Of a stretch of DNA of 62,713 bases, positions 18,209 through 26,646 are shown piece after piece. The stretch spans positions 1 through 62,713 of the forward strand of contig JAAYHJ010000025.1 of assembly GCA_012735465.1 (NCBI GenBank). Direction: 5' to 3'. This DNA comes from Clostridiaceae bacterium (lineage in GTDB: Bacteria; Bacillota; Clostridia; SK-Y3). The notes beneath the pieces are model-generated. The model ran no database searches. It saw only the letters and a list, made by a program, of their open reading frames with translations, and was not told the DNA's origin. The first letter of the stretch is position 1, and every line of letters starts with the position of its first letter. The position numbers and the translations under genes are program-made.

Positions 18209-19909
18209 CTACATCCTTTCAGGGGCCGAAACGCCCAGCAAATGCAGCACATTGCTTAAAACTATTCGCACACAATCAATTAGCTTTAATCGTGCTGCCA
18301 TAAGCTCCACATCTTCCGTTTTTACCCGGCAGGCATTATAAAAAGTATGAAATAATGCTGCAAGGTCCAGGACATATCGGGTCATGCGGCTGGGCTCCAT
18401 GGTAAGGGCAGCTATCGTTATTTCTTCGGGAAGCTCCACCAGCTTTTTTAACAGCTCTACTTCTTCCGGCTGGTTTAAAAGAGAAACATCAATGGAATCC
18501 GCTCCCTTTACCTGTATACCCTCTTCAGACAAAAGACGTAATATGCTGCAAATACGTGCATGGGCATACTGCACATAAAAAACAGGATTTTCATTGGACT
18601 GCTTCACCGCCAGGTCCAGGTCAAAATCCAGGTGGCTTCCCGACTGCCTCATGTTAAAGAAGAAGCGTGCCGCATCCACACCGGTTTCGTCTAAAAGGTC
18701 GCTCAAAGTAACCGTCCGGCCCGTACGCTTGGACATTCGTGCTACCTCTCCGTTTTTCAATAACCGTACCAACTGTATAATGATAACATCCAGCTTATCC
18801 GGGTCACATCCAATTGCCTTCATGGCTCCCTTCATACGCGTCACATGTCCGTGATGGTCAGCACCCCATATGTCAATTACCCTGTCAAAGCCCCTGGTGA
18901 TAAATTTATTGCGGTGATATGCAATATCCGCTGCAAAATATGTCGGAACACCGTTATTTCTTACGAGCACCTCATCCTTTTCTGCCCCAAACTCAGTTGC
19001 TTTAAACCATATAGCACCTTCCTTTTCGTACGTATATCCCTTTTGGGTTAATTCGTCAATGGTTTGCTGCACTTCATTGTTTTCATAAAGCCAGCTTTCA
19101 TGGAACCAGACATCGTATTCAATCCCATACCGCTTCAGGTCCGCTTTAATCTTTTCAATATTTTTATTAAGGGCATATTCAACAAACACTTTCCTCCGTT
19201 CTTCCGAATCCACATCCAAATACTTGTCCCCTTCTGACGAAATAAATTCCCTCATATGGTCTGTTATGTCTTCACCGTGATACCCGTCTTCCGGGAACGG
19301 GAAAGCATCCTCCCCTTTAAGAAGCTGCACGTACCTTGCTTCCAGGGACCTGCCAAACTTTTCTATCTGGTTTCCGGCATCATTAATGTAAAACTCCCGG
19401 GTAACATCATATCCCGCCCATTCCAGGATACTGGCAAGGCAATCTCCCAGGGCTCCCCCGCGGGCATTGCCCATGTGCATGGGTCCGGTCGGGTTAGCGC
19501 TTACAAATTCAACCATCACCTTTTGCCCATTACCTATATTAACCCGTCCATAATCGTTTCCCATCCACTCAATTGCATGAATCACCTGGTAAAGCCATTC
19601 TTTCTTTAAATAAAAGTTTATAAAACCGGGGCCTGCCACTTCAACCTTTTCGATATAGGTACCTTCCAGAGCCATATTGCTTACCAAAATATCCGCAATC
19701 TTTCTCGGAGGCATCTTAGCCTGCCGTGCCATCTGCATTGCAACATTGGTTGCAAAGTCCCCATGCTGCTTTTCCCGCGGAATTTCCAAAACAATTTCAT
19801 CTATATGAAGTTCCGGCAAACTATCCTGCTGTACTGCTTTTTCTGCCGCCTTTTTAATTGTCCGCCTAATTTGCTCTCTTGCAATCTCCATAAGGTTGAT
19901 CGTTTCCAT
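18209..19909 (-). CDS. argS: Arginyl-tRNA synthetase
   Basis: 566-aa cytosolic class-I synthetase charging tRNA-Arg. N-terminal additional domain about 1-110; catalytic domain with the HIGH-type motif HMGN (in ANPTGPMHMGNARGG, about residues 130-144) and the KMSKS-type MSKR (about 398-401); C-terminal DALR anticodon-binding domain (about 445-566). The ATG at 19909 has GGGAGG seven bases upstream and lies inside the end of the preceding gene (44-base overlap), suggesting coupled translation. Last gene of the operon ddl-murI-ywiB-argS. The ywiB-argS order also occurs in Bacillus. Confidence 0.97.
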   Translation of the reverse strand: METINLMEIAREQIRRTIKKAAEKAVQQDSLPELHIDEIVLEIPREKQHGDFATNVAMQMARQAKMPPRKIADILVSNMALEGTYIEKVEVAGPGFINFYLKKEWLYQVIHAIEWMGNDYGRVNIGNGQKVMVEFVSANPTGPMHMGNARGGALGDCLASILEWAGYDVTREFYINDAGNQIEKFGRSLEARYVQLLKGEDAFPFPEDGYHGEDITDHMREFISSEGDKYLDVDSEERRKVFVEYALNKNIEKIKADLKRYGIEYDVWFHESWLYENNEVQQTIDELTQKGYTYEKEGAIWFKATEFGAEKDEVLVRNNGVPTYFAADIAYHRNKFITRGFDRVIDIWGADHHGHVTRMKGAMKAIGCDPDKLDVIIIQLVRLLKNGEVARMSKRTGRTVTLSDLLDETGVDAARFFFNMRQSGSHLDFDLDLAVKQSNENPVFYVQYAHARICSILRLLSEEGIQVKGADSIDVSLLNQPEEVELLKKLVELPEEITIAALTMEPSRMTRYVLDLAALFHTFYNACRVKTEDVELMAARLKLIDCVRIVLSNVLHLLGVSAPERM

Positions 19910-20333
19910 TATTTACCTCCCTTATCTGTACGTAAAAATCATTTGCTCCTGCTTCCACACCATCTATCTGAAATATATAATCCACCAATATATCTCCGCC
20001 GCTGTCATCAATTCGTATGTCCACCTCATTTGAAAATATCCCAATGGTAAAGGCACCATAGGCTGTTTCGTAATAGCACAAGTGCCTTTGACCCTTCTCA
20101 AATACCATATGGGAACTATTTTGGCCAAACCGCATTAAAACTACTTTTCCTTCCCCAATCTTTAAGGTTGTGGTGGTGTTTTCCAGGCCGGTAATTTCCG
20201 TCTCTTTATAGGTTACGTAATAGTAATTGCCTTTTTTGTAGTATTTCCCCTGCGTCACCATCTCAATACTGTTTATCTCATCATTTTCATCATGCTGATT
20301 CCCTTTTACCGATATGATTACATTTTTGTTCAT
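19866..20333 (-). CDS. ywiB: DUF1934 / YwiB-family beta-barrel protein
   Basis: 155-aa cytosolic protein of the DUF1934 (YwiB) family, a calycin-like beta barrel of unknown biochemical role. Typical signs are the start MNKNVIISVKGNQ, the pattern GKYYKKGNYYYVTYKETEITGLENTTTTLKI and the late KGQRHLCYYET. Length is normal. It overlaps argS by 44 bases and follows murI by 23, so it belongs to the same transcript. Ribosome site GGGGAG. Function unknown; the association with argS is conserved in Firmicutes. Confidence 0.88.
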   Translation of the reverse strand: MNKNVIISVKGNQHDENDEINSIEMVTQGKYYKKGNYYYVTYKETEITGLENTTTTLKIGEGKVVLMRFGQNSSHMVFEKGQRHLCYYETAYGAFTIGIFSNEVDIRIDDSGGDILVDYIFQIDGVEAGANDFYVQIREVNNGNDQPYGDCKRAN

Positions 20334-20356
20334 TATCTCCCCTCATCCAATATTAT

Positions 20357-21166
20357 TTAGTATTTTTCTATATCAATTTTTTCTACGGAATTAGTAATTT
20401 CTTTTTCAAGAAACAGGCTTCCCAATCGACTAAAGCTTTCTGTGCTGTCACTTACAAAATACTTATACTGTGGTATCCTGTTATCATCTGTCAATTGGTT
20501 GCGCCGGGCCAGAAAATCCCGCACATACCGGGCAGTTTCAGCCCCCGGGTCAATAAGCTCCACCTGGGGCCCCATCACCTCCGCAATAATTTTTCTCAGC
20601 AAAGGATAATGGGTGCATCCCATTATTACCGTGTCCACACCCTGTTGCCTGAAAAGCTCAAGGTACTCTTTTGCAATTATTCGCGATACTTCATGGTCTA
20701 TATATCCGTTTTCCACCAGAGGCACAAAAAGAGGGCACGCCTGAGAATAAGTTATGATTTCCGGGTCCTTTTCCCGTATCTTATTTTCGTAGGAACGGCT
20801 CTGAATTGTACCCTGCGTACCAATTATTCCGACTTTTTTTCTTTTACTTTTTTTTACTGCTGCTTCAACAGCAGGTTCAACCACTCCTATAATGGGAATA
20901 TCAAAAAATTTCTGAACTTTCTCCAATGCAACGGAACTTGCTGTACCACATGCTATTATAATTAGTTTTAAATCAAAATTCAACAAAAAACGTATATCCT
21001 GGAACACATACTTTGTAATGGTTTCATTTGAACGGGTGCCATAAGGCACCCTTCCTGTATCCCCAAAATATATAATGCTTTCCTGGGGAAGTTGATGCAT
21101 GAGCTCTTTTACCGCAGTCAGCCCCCCAAGTCCAGAATCAAAAACCCCAATCGGCCTATTATCCAC
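20357..21166 (-). CDS. murI: Glutamate racemase
   Basis: 269-aa cytosolic enzyme turning L-glutamate into D-glutamate for peptidoglycan. Family signatures are present: FDSGLGGLTAV near the N-terminus, the first catalytic Cys in ACGTAS (about residue 74) and the second in GCTHYP (about 185), plus FGDTGRVPYG. The start is a GTG at 21164-21166 with GGAGG seven bases upstream. Lies 15 bases after ddl, so two cell-wall D-amino-acid enzymes are coupled. Confidence 0.96.
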   Translation of the reverse strand: MDNRPIGVFDSGLGGLTAVKELMHQLPQESIIYFGDTGRVPYGTRSNETITKYVFQDIRFLLNFDLKLIIIACGTASSVALEKVQKFFDIPIIGVVEPAVEAAVKKSKRKKVGIIGTQGTIQSRSYENKIREKDPEIITYSQACPLFVPLVENGYIDHEVSRIIAKEYLELFRQQGVDTVIMGCTHYPLLRKIIAEVMGPQVELIDPGAETARYVRDFLARRNQLTDDNRIPQYKYFVSDSTESFSRLGSLFLEKEITNSVEKIDIEKY

Positions 21167-21181
21167 AACTCGACCTCCAAA

Positions 21182-22255
21182 TCAATAATTCTTCTTTTTA
21201 TCCAATGCCAGCTCTATCAGACGGTCCAACAAGGATGTATAGGAAAGACCGGACGCTTCCCACAACTTAGGATACATGCTTATATTCGTAAATCCGGGTA
21301 TGGTATTAACCTCATTAATATATATTTCCCCTGTTTCTTTATGTACAAAGAAATCAACCCTTGAAAAACCTGAACAATCCAAAGCTTTAAACGCCTTTAC
21401 TGCGTATTCCCGTATTTTATCAGCTGTTTCTTCCGGTAAACTTGCAGGTATTATAAGCTCAGATGTATCATCATTGTATTTGGCATCATAGTCGTAAAAT
21501 TCCCGGCTGGGTATGATTTCTCCCAATACGGAAGCTTCCGGTTCATCATTTCCCAATACGGAACATTCAATCTCCCTGCCGTTAATAAATTCTTCTACAA
21601 TAATTTTACGGTCATGTTGTGCAGCAATTAAAAGACCCTCTTCCAGTTCCCTGCGGTTATGGGCCTTGGTAATACCCACCGATGAACCCGCATTGGAAGG
21701 CTTAATAAAACACGGATAGCCAAAACGTGCTTCCACCCTGTCAACAACCTGAGCCATTTCCTTCAGTTCATTGCGGTAAAAAACCTCCCAATCGGCCTGC
21801 GGTATACCGACATGTTTGAAAACCAGTTTAGCATATGCCTTATCCATCGCCAGCGATGACGCCAATACGCCCGAACCTACATATGGAATATTGGCCAGTT
21901 CCAAAAGCCCCTGTACAGTCCCGTCTTCCCCGTACAATCCATGCAAAACAGGAAAAACGACGTCAATCCTGGCCATGGTAGTTTCCCCATCGGTTATCTT
22001 TATGATTCCACCGGTCCTGGCATCGGGCGAAAGAACAGCCCTTGGATTATTAACCTTTTCCCATTCCCCGGAAGCAATTTTTTCTACAGGGCCGCGGTAC
22101 ATGAACCACTCCCCGTCTTTGGTAATACCTATTGTAACAATCTCATATTTTTCTTTATCCAAATTTTTTATAACCGATGCTGCGGACACCCTTGATACCT
22201 CATGTTCCGATGACTGGCCACCAAATAATACGCATAATGTTATTTTATGTGCCAT
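21182..22255 (-). CDS. ddl: D-alanine--D-alanine ligase
   Basis: 357-aa cytosolic ATP-grasp enzyme joining two D-alanines for the peptidoglycan stem. N-terminal GGQSSEHEVS, central VGSGVLASSLAMDK, omega-loop DYDAKYND and C-terminal RVDFF...INEVNTIPG are all present. The Lys-Tyr pair in the omega loop is that of D-Ala-D-Ala ligases; VanA-type D-lactate ligases have His there, so no vancomycin-type function is suggested. The start is the ATG at 22253-22255, after AGGGGGAG; an in-frame TTG six codons upstream lacks a ribosome site. First gene of the operon. Confidence 0.95.
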   Translation of the reverse strand: MAHKITLCVLFGGQSSEHEVSRVSAASVIKNLDKEKYEIVTIGITKDGEWFMYRGPVEKIASGEWEKVNNPRAVLSPDARTGGIIKITDGETTMARIDVVFPVLHGLYGEDGTVQGLLELANIPYVGSGVLASSLAMDKAYAKLVFKHVGIPQADWEVFYRNELKEMAQVVDRVEARFGYPCFIKPSNAGSSVGITKAHNRRELEEGLLIAAQHDRKIIVEEFINGREIECSVLGNDEPEASVLGEIIPSREFYDYDAKYNDDTSELIIPASLPEETADKIREYAVKAFKALDCSGFSRVDFFVHKETGEIYINEVNTIPGFTNISMYPKLWEASGLSYTSLLDRLIELALDKKKNY

Positions 22256-22405
22256 ACATACTCCCCCTAACAAAAGGACAAAAGCCTTAAAAAATAAAAA
22301 TTTTATCGTTAATAGAAAAATTACACTATTTCTTTATAAAATATTATATTGATAATTTTACTCTTTATGATATCATAGTTCAACGGTTTTTTATAGAAAA
22401 GAAAT

Positions 22406-22434
22406 AAAAAGGTGGGAAATTTCCCCACCTTTTT
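22406..22434 (-). terminator. Terminator of sleB-ypeB
   Basis: AAAAAGGTGGG (22406-22416) pairs with CCCACCTTTTT (22424-22434) around a 7-base loop, two bases after the ypeB stop, followed on the minus strand by ATTTCTTTTC. Confidence 0.85.
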
Positions 22435-22435
22435 A

Positions 22436-23842
22436 TTACATGGTCAAAACTCCATTAGGTGTTTCCATCAACATGAGTATTTCTTCCTCTTTTCCTGTTT
22501 CTGCATTAATGTAAATCAAAAAATCTCGATCGTTAAACTTGCCCTGGAACTCATAGCACAGTACTTCCCTCTTGGATTCAAGGGGAATCACTGCCAAACG
22601 GGTTGATTCAATTTTGAGCCGCGGATTAATTTTTTCCCTTGCTTCTTCCTCGCTTATTTTAATGGCAGGCAGTTCCCTTTTATCCTGGTGAGTCATAAGG
22701 TATCCCTGGCTTTCAAAACCTACAATTTCACCGTTATCCAGCGCCACCTTAACCTTTATAAGATCAGGATACATTACAATTTCATCTTGCACGTAGGCAT
22801 AGTTAATGGTAGCCACACCGTTATTACGCAGGTAATAGCTTTCCTTCATATTGGGAAACCCTTTGGAATCAAGAAATTCCTTGACTCGCTGCTTTGCCTG
22901 GTCAATATCAAGGTTTGTATCGGTAACATTTTTATTATCCAGCATCCAAAGTATATATCCGTTTACCTTTGTAACCGCAAGGGTGATTGAGCGTTCACTC
23001 CCTTTTTTCCCGCTTTCCGTATCTGTTTTGACGGTAAAAGTGTAGGCAGGAATACTCCCATTGCTTTCGCCCGTATATTCAATATTTTTTGCTTTTTCCT
23101 TACCCAAAAAGGCTATTGCCTTTTCCTTCGCCTGTTCCTCGGTCAGTTCCTTACCTCCCTTTAGCATCCGCGGTTCTATTCTATCAATATGGTCGGAAAA
23201 GGGGCCGTCATAAATCAGGGACGGGTATTCCTGGAATTCCTTTTCTATATTTTCCATATGGGTGACAGCAATGTTTTTTGCTTCTTTCTGAAAAAATCTA
23301 TTTCCTTTCTGTTTCAACTCTCCAAAACGAATTGTTCCGTTATACAATTCCTTTTGCATGTTGGCAAGCCCTTCACTTAAGCTCTTGGAGTACTTTTGCA
23401 GTTTCTCCAATTGGGCATATTCTTTATCCGTAATCTCTATACCGTCCATTGCCTTTTTTGAAAGGCTGTAAGTATAATCACCCACCTGTGCTAAAAACTT
23501 AGATGTCTTGTCCAGTTGCACGTGGGAAATGGGCAACTGTCCTAAATTTGCCTGGGCAAAAGCTGCTTTTCTCCATATTTCAGAAGACAGGACTGCCATC
23601 TGCCGGGGACTGTTTACCAGCATTCCTTTTTCCAGCGACACTTCAATATCTTCCACATAACCTACCAATTCATGAAAGGGCCTGTTATACTGGTTTTCCA
23701 CATAGTTCCTGTATTCCAATGCCCGCTTGTACTGATAAATACCGGCCCCTGCAATAACAGCAGCCGTTACCAGCACAATGCTGTACATGTGCCTGTCGCT
23801 TAACCGGCGTTTAAAGTCCAGTAATTTATCCCTTATACTCAT
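22436..23842 (-). CDS. ypeB: Germination protein YpeB
   Basis: 468-aa spore protein required, in Bacillus, for stable assembly of the cortex-lytic enzyme SleB. One N-terminal membrane segment (about 19-36) anchors it; the region about 40-210 is helical (many Leu/Glu/Lys/Gln), and the C-terminal half holds two to three PepSY-like units (KGGKELTEEQAKEKAIAFLG; NLDIDQAKQRVKEFLDSKG; KISEEEAREKINPRL). Length matches the family. It lies 11 bases after sleB, the conserved pair. ATG with AAGGAGG upstream; its own terminator follows. Confidence 0.93.
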   Translation of the reverse strand: MSIRDKLLDFKRRLSDRHMYSIVLVTAAVIAGAGIYQYKRALEYRNYVENQYNRPFHELVGYVEDIEVSLEKGMLVNSPRQMAVLSSEIWRKAAFAQANLGQLPISHVQLDKTSKFLAQVGDYTYSLSKKAMDGIEITDKEYAQLEKLQKYSKSLSEGLANMQKELYNGTIRFGELKQKGNRFFQKEAKNIAVTHMENIEKEFQEYPSLIYDGPFSDHIDRIEPRMLKGGKELTEEQAKEKAIAFLGKEKAKNIEYTGESNGSIPAYTFTVKTDTESGKKGSERSITLAVTKVNGYILWMLDNKNVTDTNLDIDQAKQRVKEFLDSKGFPNMKESYYLRNNGVATINYAYVQDEIVMYPDLIKVKVALDNGEIVGFESQGYLMTHQDKRELPAIKISEEEAREKINPRLKIESTRLAVIPLESKREVLCYEFQGKFNDRDFLIYINAETGKEEEILMLMETPNGVLTM

Positions 23843-23853
23843 TATTTACCTCC

Positions 23854-24360
23854 TTATTTTGCAAATTTATGTTTCCCAATAGTCTTTACAACTTGTCGGC
23901 TATAAATCCACTTATTAGTAGTCTTGGCAGGATTGTAATAATAAATAGCTCCCCCGGTTGGGTCCCATCCGTTCATAGCATCTTCACATGCCTTATATAC
24001 GGTACTTTTTGGGTCAATAGGTACATTTATCTGCCCGTCGGATACGGCGGTAAATGCTCCGGGCTGGTATATGACACCGGCTAATGTATTTGGAAAGGAT
24101 GGATGCTTTACCCTGTTTAATATAACGGCCGCTACAGCCACCTGTCCTTCATAAGGTTCACCCCTTGCTTCACCGTTTACACACCGGGCTAATAGCTGCA
24201 CATCATCAATTTTTCCCCTTTCCTGGGCATAAGCTGCCCCAGGTGTATTCATGCCTCCATCCCTATTGGACTGAAAGTTTTTGCTTATACCGTAATACAA
24301 TAATGCTACACCTATGCAGATTATAAAGGCAATCATTGCAATATACGGGTATTTTTTCAC
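23854..24360 (-). CDS. sleB: Spore cortex-lytic enzyme, SleB-type hydrolase domain only
   Basis: 168-aa protein with an N-terminal membrane segment (about 6-25) and a single Hydrolase_2 domain (about 50-168): LARCVNGEARGEPYEGQ with the catalytic Glu of this family, AVILNRVKHPSFP, GAIYYYNPAKT. SleB proteins are lytic transglycosylases that open the spore cortex at germination. Bacillus SleB is about 300 aa with an N-terminal peptidoglycan-binding domain; that domain is missing here, making it closer in size to CwlJ, but the pairing with ypeB argues for SleB. Starts with GTG after AAGGAGGGG. First gene of the pair. Confidence 0.9.
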   Translation of the reverse strand: MKKYPYIAMIAFIICIGVALLYYGISKNFQSNRDGGMNTPGAAYAQERGKIDDVQLLARCVNGEARGEPYEGQVAVAAVILNRVKHPSFPNTLAGVIYQPGAFTAVSDGQINVPIDPKSTVYKACEDAMNGWDPTGGAIYYYNPAKTTNKWIYSRQVVKTIGKHKFAK

Positions 24361-24459
24361 AAATATATCCCCTCCTTCATATAACTATTCCTATTTTTCT
24401 TCAATATAAAAAAATATGCAAAACGAAGTTTCTTAAGGAACCGGCAAAACTGCAACAAA

Positions 24460-24487
24460 AAAAAGAAGGCTGTATGTCCTTCTTTTT
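24460..24487 (-). terminator. Terminator of the SipL-like gene
   Basis: AAAAAGAAGG (24460-24469) pairs with CCTTCTTTTT (24478-24487) around an 8-base loop; the minus strand continues with T's (TTTGTTG). Confidence 0.85.
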
Positions 24488-24525
24488 CGTTCCATGCCCG
24501 GTCCTAATCATATCAATGCTTAACC

Positions 24526-26097
24526 TTATTTTCTCTGCCTTCTTGGAATAATCAGTTGCTTGCCCGGAGGTAAAATATCATTTTCTTTTATTTCATTGAC
24601 CCTGGTAATTTCATCCATGGTCACATAGTACTGTTTTGCTATATCCCAAAGGGTGTCTCCCTTTTGCACAAAATATATGGTAATGCTGGGCCAGGACTTA
24701 ATGCTATCCACGCTAAAAGGTGCAAATTCGGCATTGGTAATCAATTCCACCGGTGTTGCCTTGACAAGTCTTGATTCTACCCCAACGATGCACCTCACTT
24801 CCACTTCCGAAGCCGTATTCATGCTATAACTGCAATGGGTTACGTCTGCCTTCACATCACAGGTCATGTCCGGTGTCGCATCCTTAGCATCAATGATGTG
24901 CCTGAAGGGAATTTCCTGCTTGTAGCTGTATACCGGGTTTTCCTCGCTATCGGCCAGATATAAAATATATGCATCTATAACCCCTTCAACTATCACCCGG
25001 TTGTTTTCCACTATGGTTTCCGTTACATAAGGCTTCGTGATTACATTATATATCTGGGCAATCTCAGGAACATCGGAAGGCAAATCAATAATCTGTTTTA
25101 TGGTTGTCTGGGACCTGCTGTCATCTATAATCTCGTCAATATTAAACGTCTTCTTTTCGAGTTTTATGTTACCCTCAGGACTATAGGAATCCACTACCAC
25201 ATCAAGAAACACTTCCTGGCTTGCCCTGGTATAGGCATCCATTGTAGCCTCCAGGCTCAAAATCCTGGTGTCACCGTCACTGTCTTCTTTTACGTCATAA
25301 TATACATCTTTGATATCAACCTCAAGGTCGCAGTACATGCCTTCCCTGACTTCTTCCACATCAAATATTTCCGTAAAGGGAATCTCATGTTCCATGAACT
25401 GGATAGAATCATTGTCCGTTTCAGCTACATATAATGTGCATACATTCAATTCACCTTTTACAACCACCTTATTATCGATAACCTTAACATCTTTACCGGT
25501 AACCTTGGTATCAATTTTTAACAAATCCTTAATAGATGGTTTTCCGGCAGGAATCTCCAAATCTTCACGTATAATAAATGGGTTATTGGTTTCAGCAACA
25601 ATACTGTATGTCTTTATATTTTTTTTGCGTACTTGAACATCCCCTTCTCCGGCAATACCTGTAATCATATCGAGGCTGAGCAGGTTTTCAACTTTGCAAT
25701 CAATGCTCACCACTGCTTTAACGTTAATTTTTCTGCTGTTTAACATGTTAAATTCGATATGCTCGATATCGCTTCCAATTTTAGCCTTCATATCCGGACG
25801 GGCATTTTTAATATCCACCTGGTGGGTAAAACTGGAGCTTGCATTAATGCTTTTTACCGATTTATCCGGACCTTCCGGGGCATACAAAATTTTAAAATGT
25901 ACGCTGCCATTGACCAAAACCTTATCCTGTTGCACTTCCTTGTCATTTATAACGGCAATCCCGTCGACCTGAAGTATCCTTGCAATATCCGGCTTTACAT
26001 CGGGTACAATAATATCTCCTTCAACCAATGTTTGTGAAAAATCTACACCTACTACTTGATTTATATTGATAAGTTCCTTCGTCAGCTCAAGAGTCAT
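24526..26097 (-). CDS. SPOCS-LysM spore morphogenesis protein (SipL-like)
   Basis: 523-aa protein with three SPOCS (DUF3794) domains at about 30-160, 185-315 and 330-460, each with the V-E/K-G-x-V/L-N/D/H and P-F...DV/DA patterns, then a LysM domain at about 473-520 (YFVQKGDTLWDIAKQYYV...PPGKQLIIP). This is the architecture of Clostridioides difficile SipL, which binds SpoIVA and ties the basement coat layer to the forespore. The start is the ATG at 26095-26097 with AAGGGAGG upstream; a ten-codon extension lacks a site. Apparently monocistronic, with its own terminator. No signal peptide, consistent with mother-cell cytosol. Confidence 0.88.
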   Translation of the reverse strand: MTLELTKELININQVVGVDFSQTLVEGDIIVPDVKPDIARILQVDGIAVINDKEVQQDKVLVNGSVHFKILYAPEGPDKSVKSINASSSFTHQVDIKNARPDMKAKIGSDIEHIEFNMLNSRKINVKAVVSIDCKVENLLSLDMITGIAGEGDVQVRKKNIKTYSIVAETNNPFIIREDLEIPAGKPSIKDLLKIDTKVTGKDVKVIDNKVVVKGELNVCTLYVAETDNDSIQFMEHEIPFTEIFDVEEVREGMYCDLEVDIKDVYYDVKEDSDGDTRILSLEATMDAYTRASQEVFLDVVVDSYSPEGNIKLEKKTFNIDEIIDDSRSQTTIKQIIDLPSDVPEIAQIYNVITKPYVTETIVENNRVIVEGVIDAYILYLADSEENPVYSYKQEIPFRHIIDAKDATPDMTCDVKADVTHCSYSMNTASEVEVRCIVGVESRLVKATPVELITNAEFAPFSVDSIKSWPSITIYFVQKGDTLWDIAKQYYVTMDEITRVNEIKENDILPPGKQLIIPRRQRK

Positions 26098-26193
26098 TCT
26101 AATCCTCCCTTTCAAAGTATAATCCATTGTACACGTTCTACTATGTAATATATATTAAAGGGGATATCCAATTATGCCTAAAAAAGTACAAAT

Positions 26194-26231
26194 AAAAGGC
26201 GACAAGCATTCATACATGCTTGTCGCCTTTT
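26194..26231 (-). terminator. Terminator of veg
   Basis: A perfect 16-bp stem (26194-26209 with 26216-26231) with a 6-base loop directly follows the veg stop codon; the T's at the end of the stem and ATTTG beyond form the tail. Confidence 0.85.
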
Positions 26232-26232
26232 A

Positions 26233-26499
26233 TTAACTGCACTGTGTTATCTCATTGCCACCACACACTACCAATTCGACTGTCTTTGTTAGTACATCCG
26301 TATAACTATAGGAAACCCGCCGTGTAATTTCACTGTCATTGTCAAGCTTAATTACAAATATACTGGGATATGTGCTTTCGATAATACCCTGACGAATTAC
26401 AGATTTTTTACGACCCTTTTTCGCAGTTAGTCGGACCCGCTTGCCAATATTACTTTCAAGGCTTTTCTTAATCCTAAAAAGATCATCTTTCTCAATCAT
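26233..26499 (-). CDS. veg: Veg protein
   Basis: 88-aa cytosolic protein of the Veg family, conserved in Firmicutes. Signs: N-terminal IKKSLESNIGKRVRLTAKKGRKKSV, then GIIESTYPSIFVIKL and SYSYTDVLTKTVEL. In Bacillus subtilis veg is very strongly transcribed in growing cells and influences biofilm-matrix genes; the exact biochemical role is unclear. Tandem consensus promoters and a strong terminator here fit high expression of a single gene. ATG with AGAGGTGAT upstream. Confidence 0.93.
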   Translation of the reverse strand: MIEKDDLFRIKKSLESNIGKRVRLTAKKGRKKSVIRQGIIESTYPSIFVIKLDNDSEITRRVSYSYTDVLTKTVELVVCGGNEITQCS

Positions 26500-26536
26500 A
26501 AATAATCACCTCTTTTGTATTGTGGTCCCAGGGTAC

Positions 26537-26565
26537 ATTATAGCATAAAAAAAAGCTGTTGTCAA
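26537..26565 (-). promoter_or_regulatory. Perfect-consensus sigma-A promoter of veg (proximal)
   Basis: TTGACA (26560-26565), 17 bases, TATAAT (26537-26542) on the minus strand: all twelve positions match consensus with ideal spacing, 37 bases before the start codon. Confidence 0.9.
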
Positions 26566-26578
26566 AGTAAAAACATAT

Positions 26579-26607
26579 ATTATAGCAGAGGTCAATATAA
26601 AATTCAA
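26579..26607 (-). promoter_or_regulatory. Second sigma-A promoter of veg (distal)
   Basis: TTGAAT (26602-26607), 17 bases, TATAAT (26579-26584), exactly 42 bases upstream of the proximal promoter. Spacing and -10 are ideal; the -35 has two departures. Confidence 0.75.
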
Positions 26608-26646
26608 GTCCTAAATGTTAGTAAATGTATAAAGCAACAAAACATA

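Noticed and set aside
21182-22255. VanA-type D-Ala-D-Lac ligase
   Set aside because: The omega loop has Lys-Tyr as in ordinary D-Ala-D-Ala ligases, and no vanH/vanX neighbours are present; murI and argS surround it.
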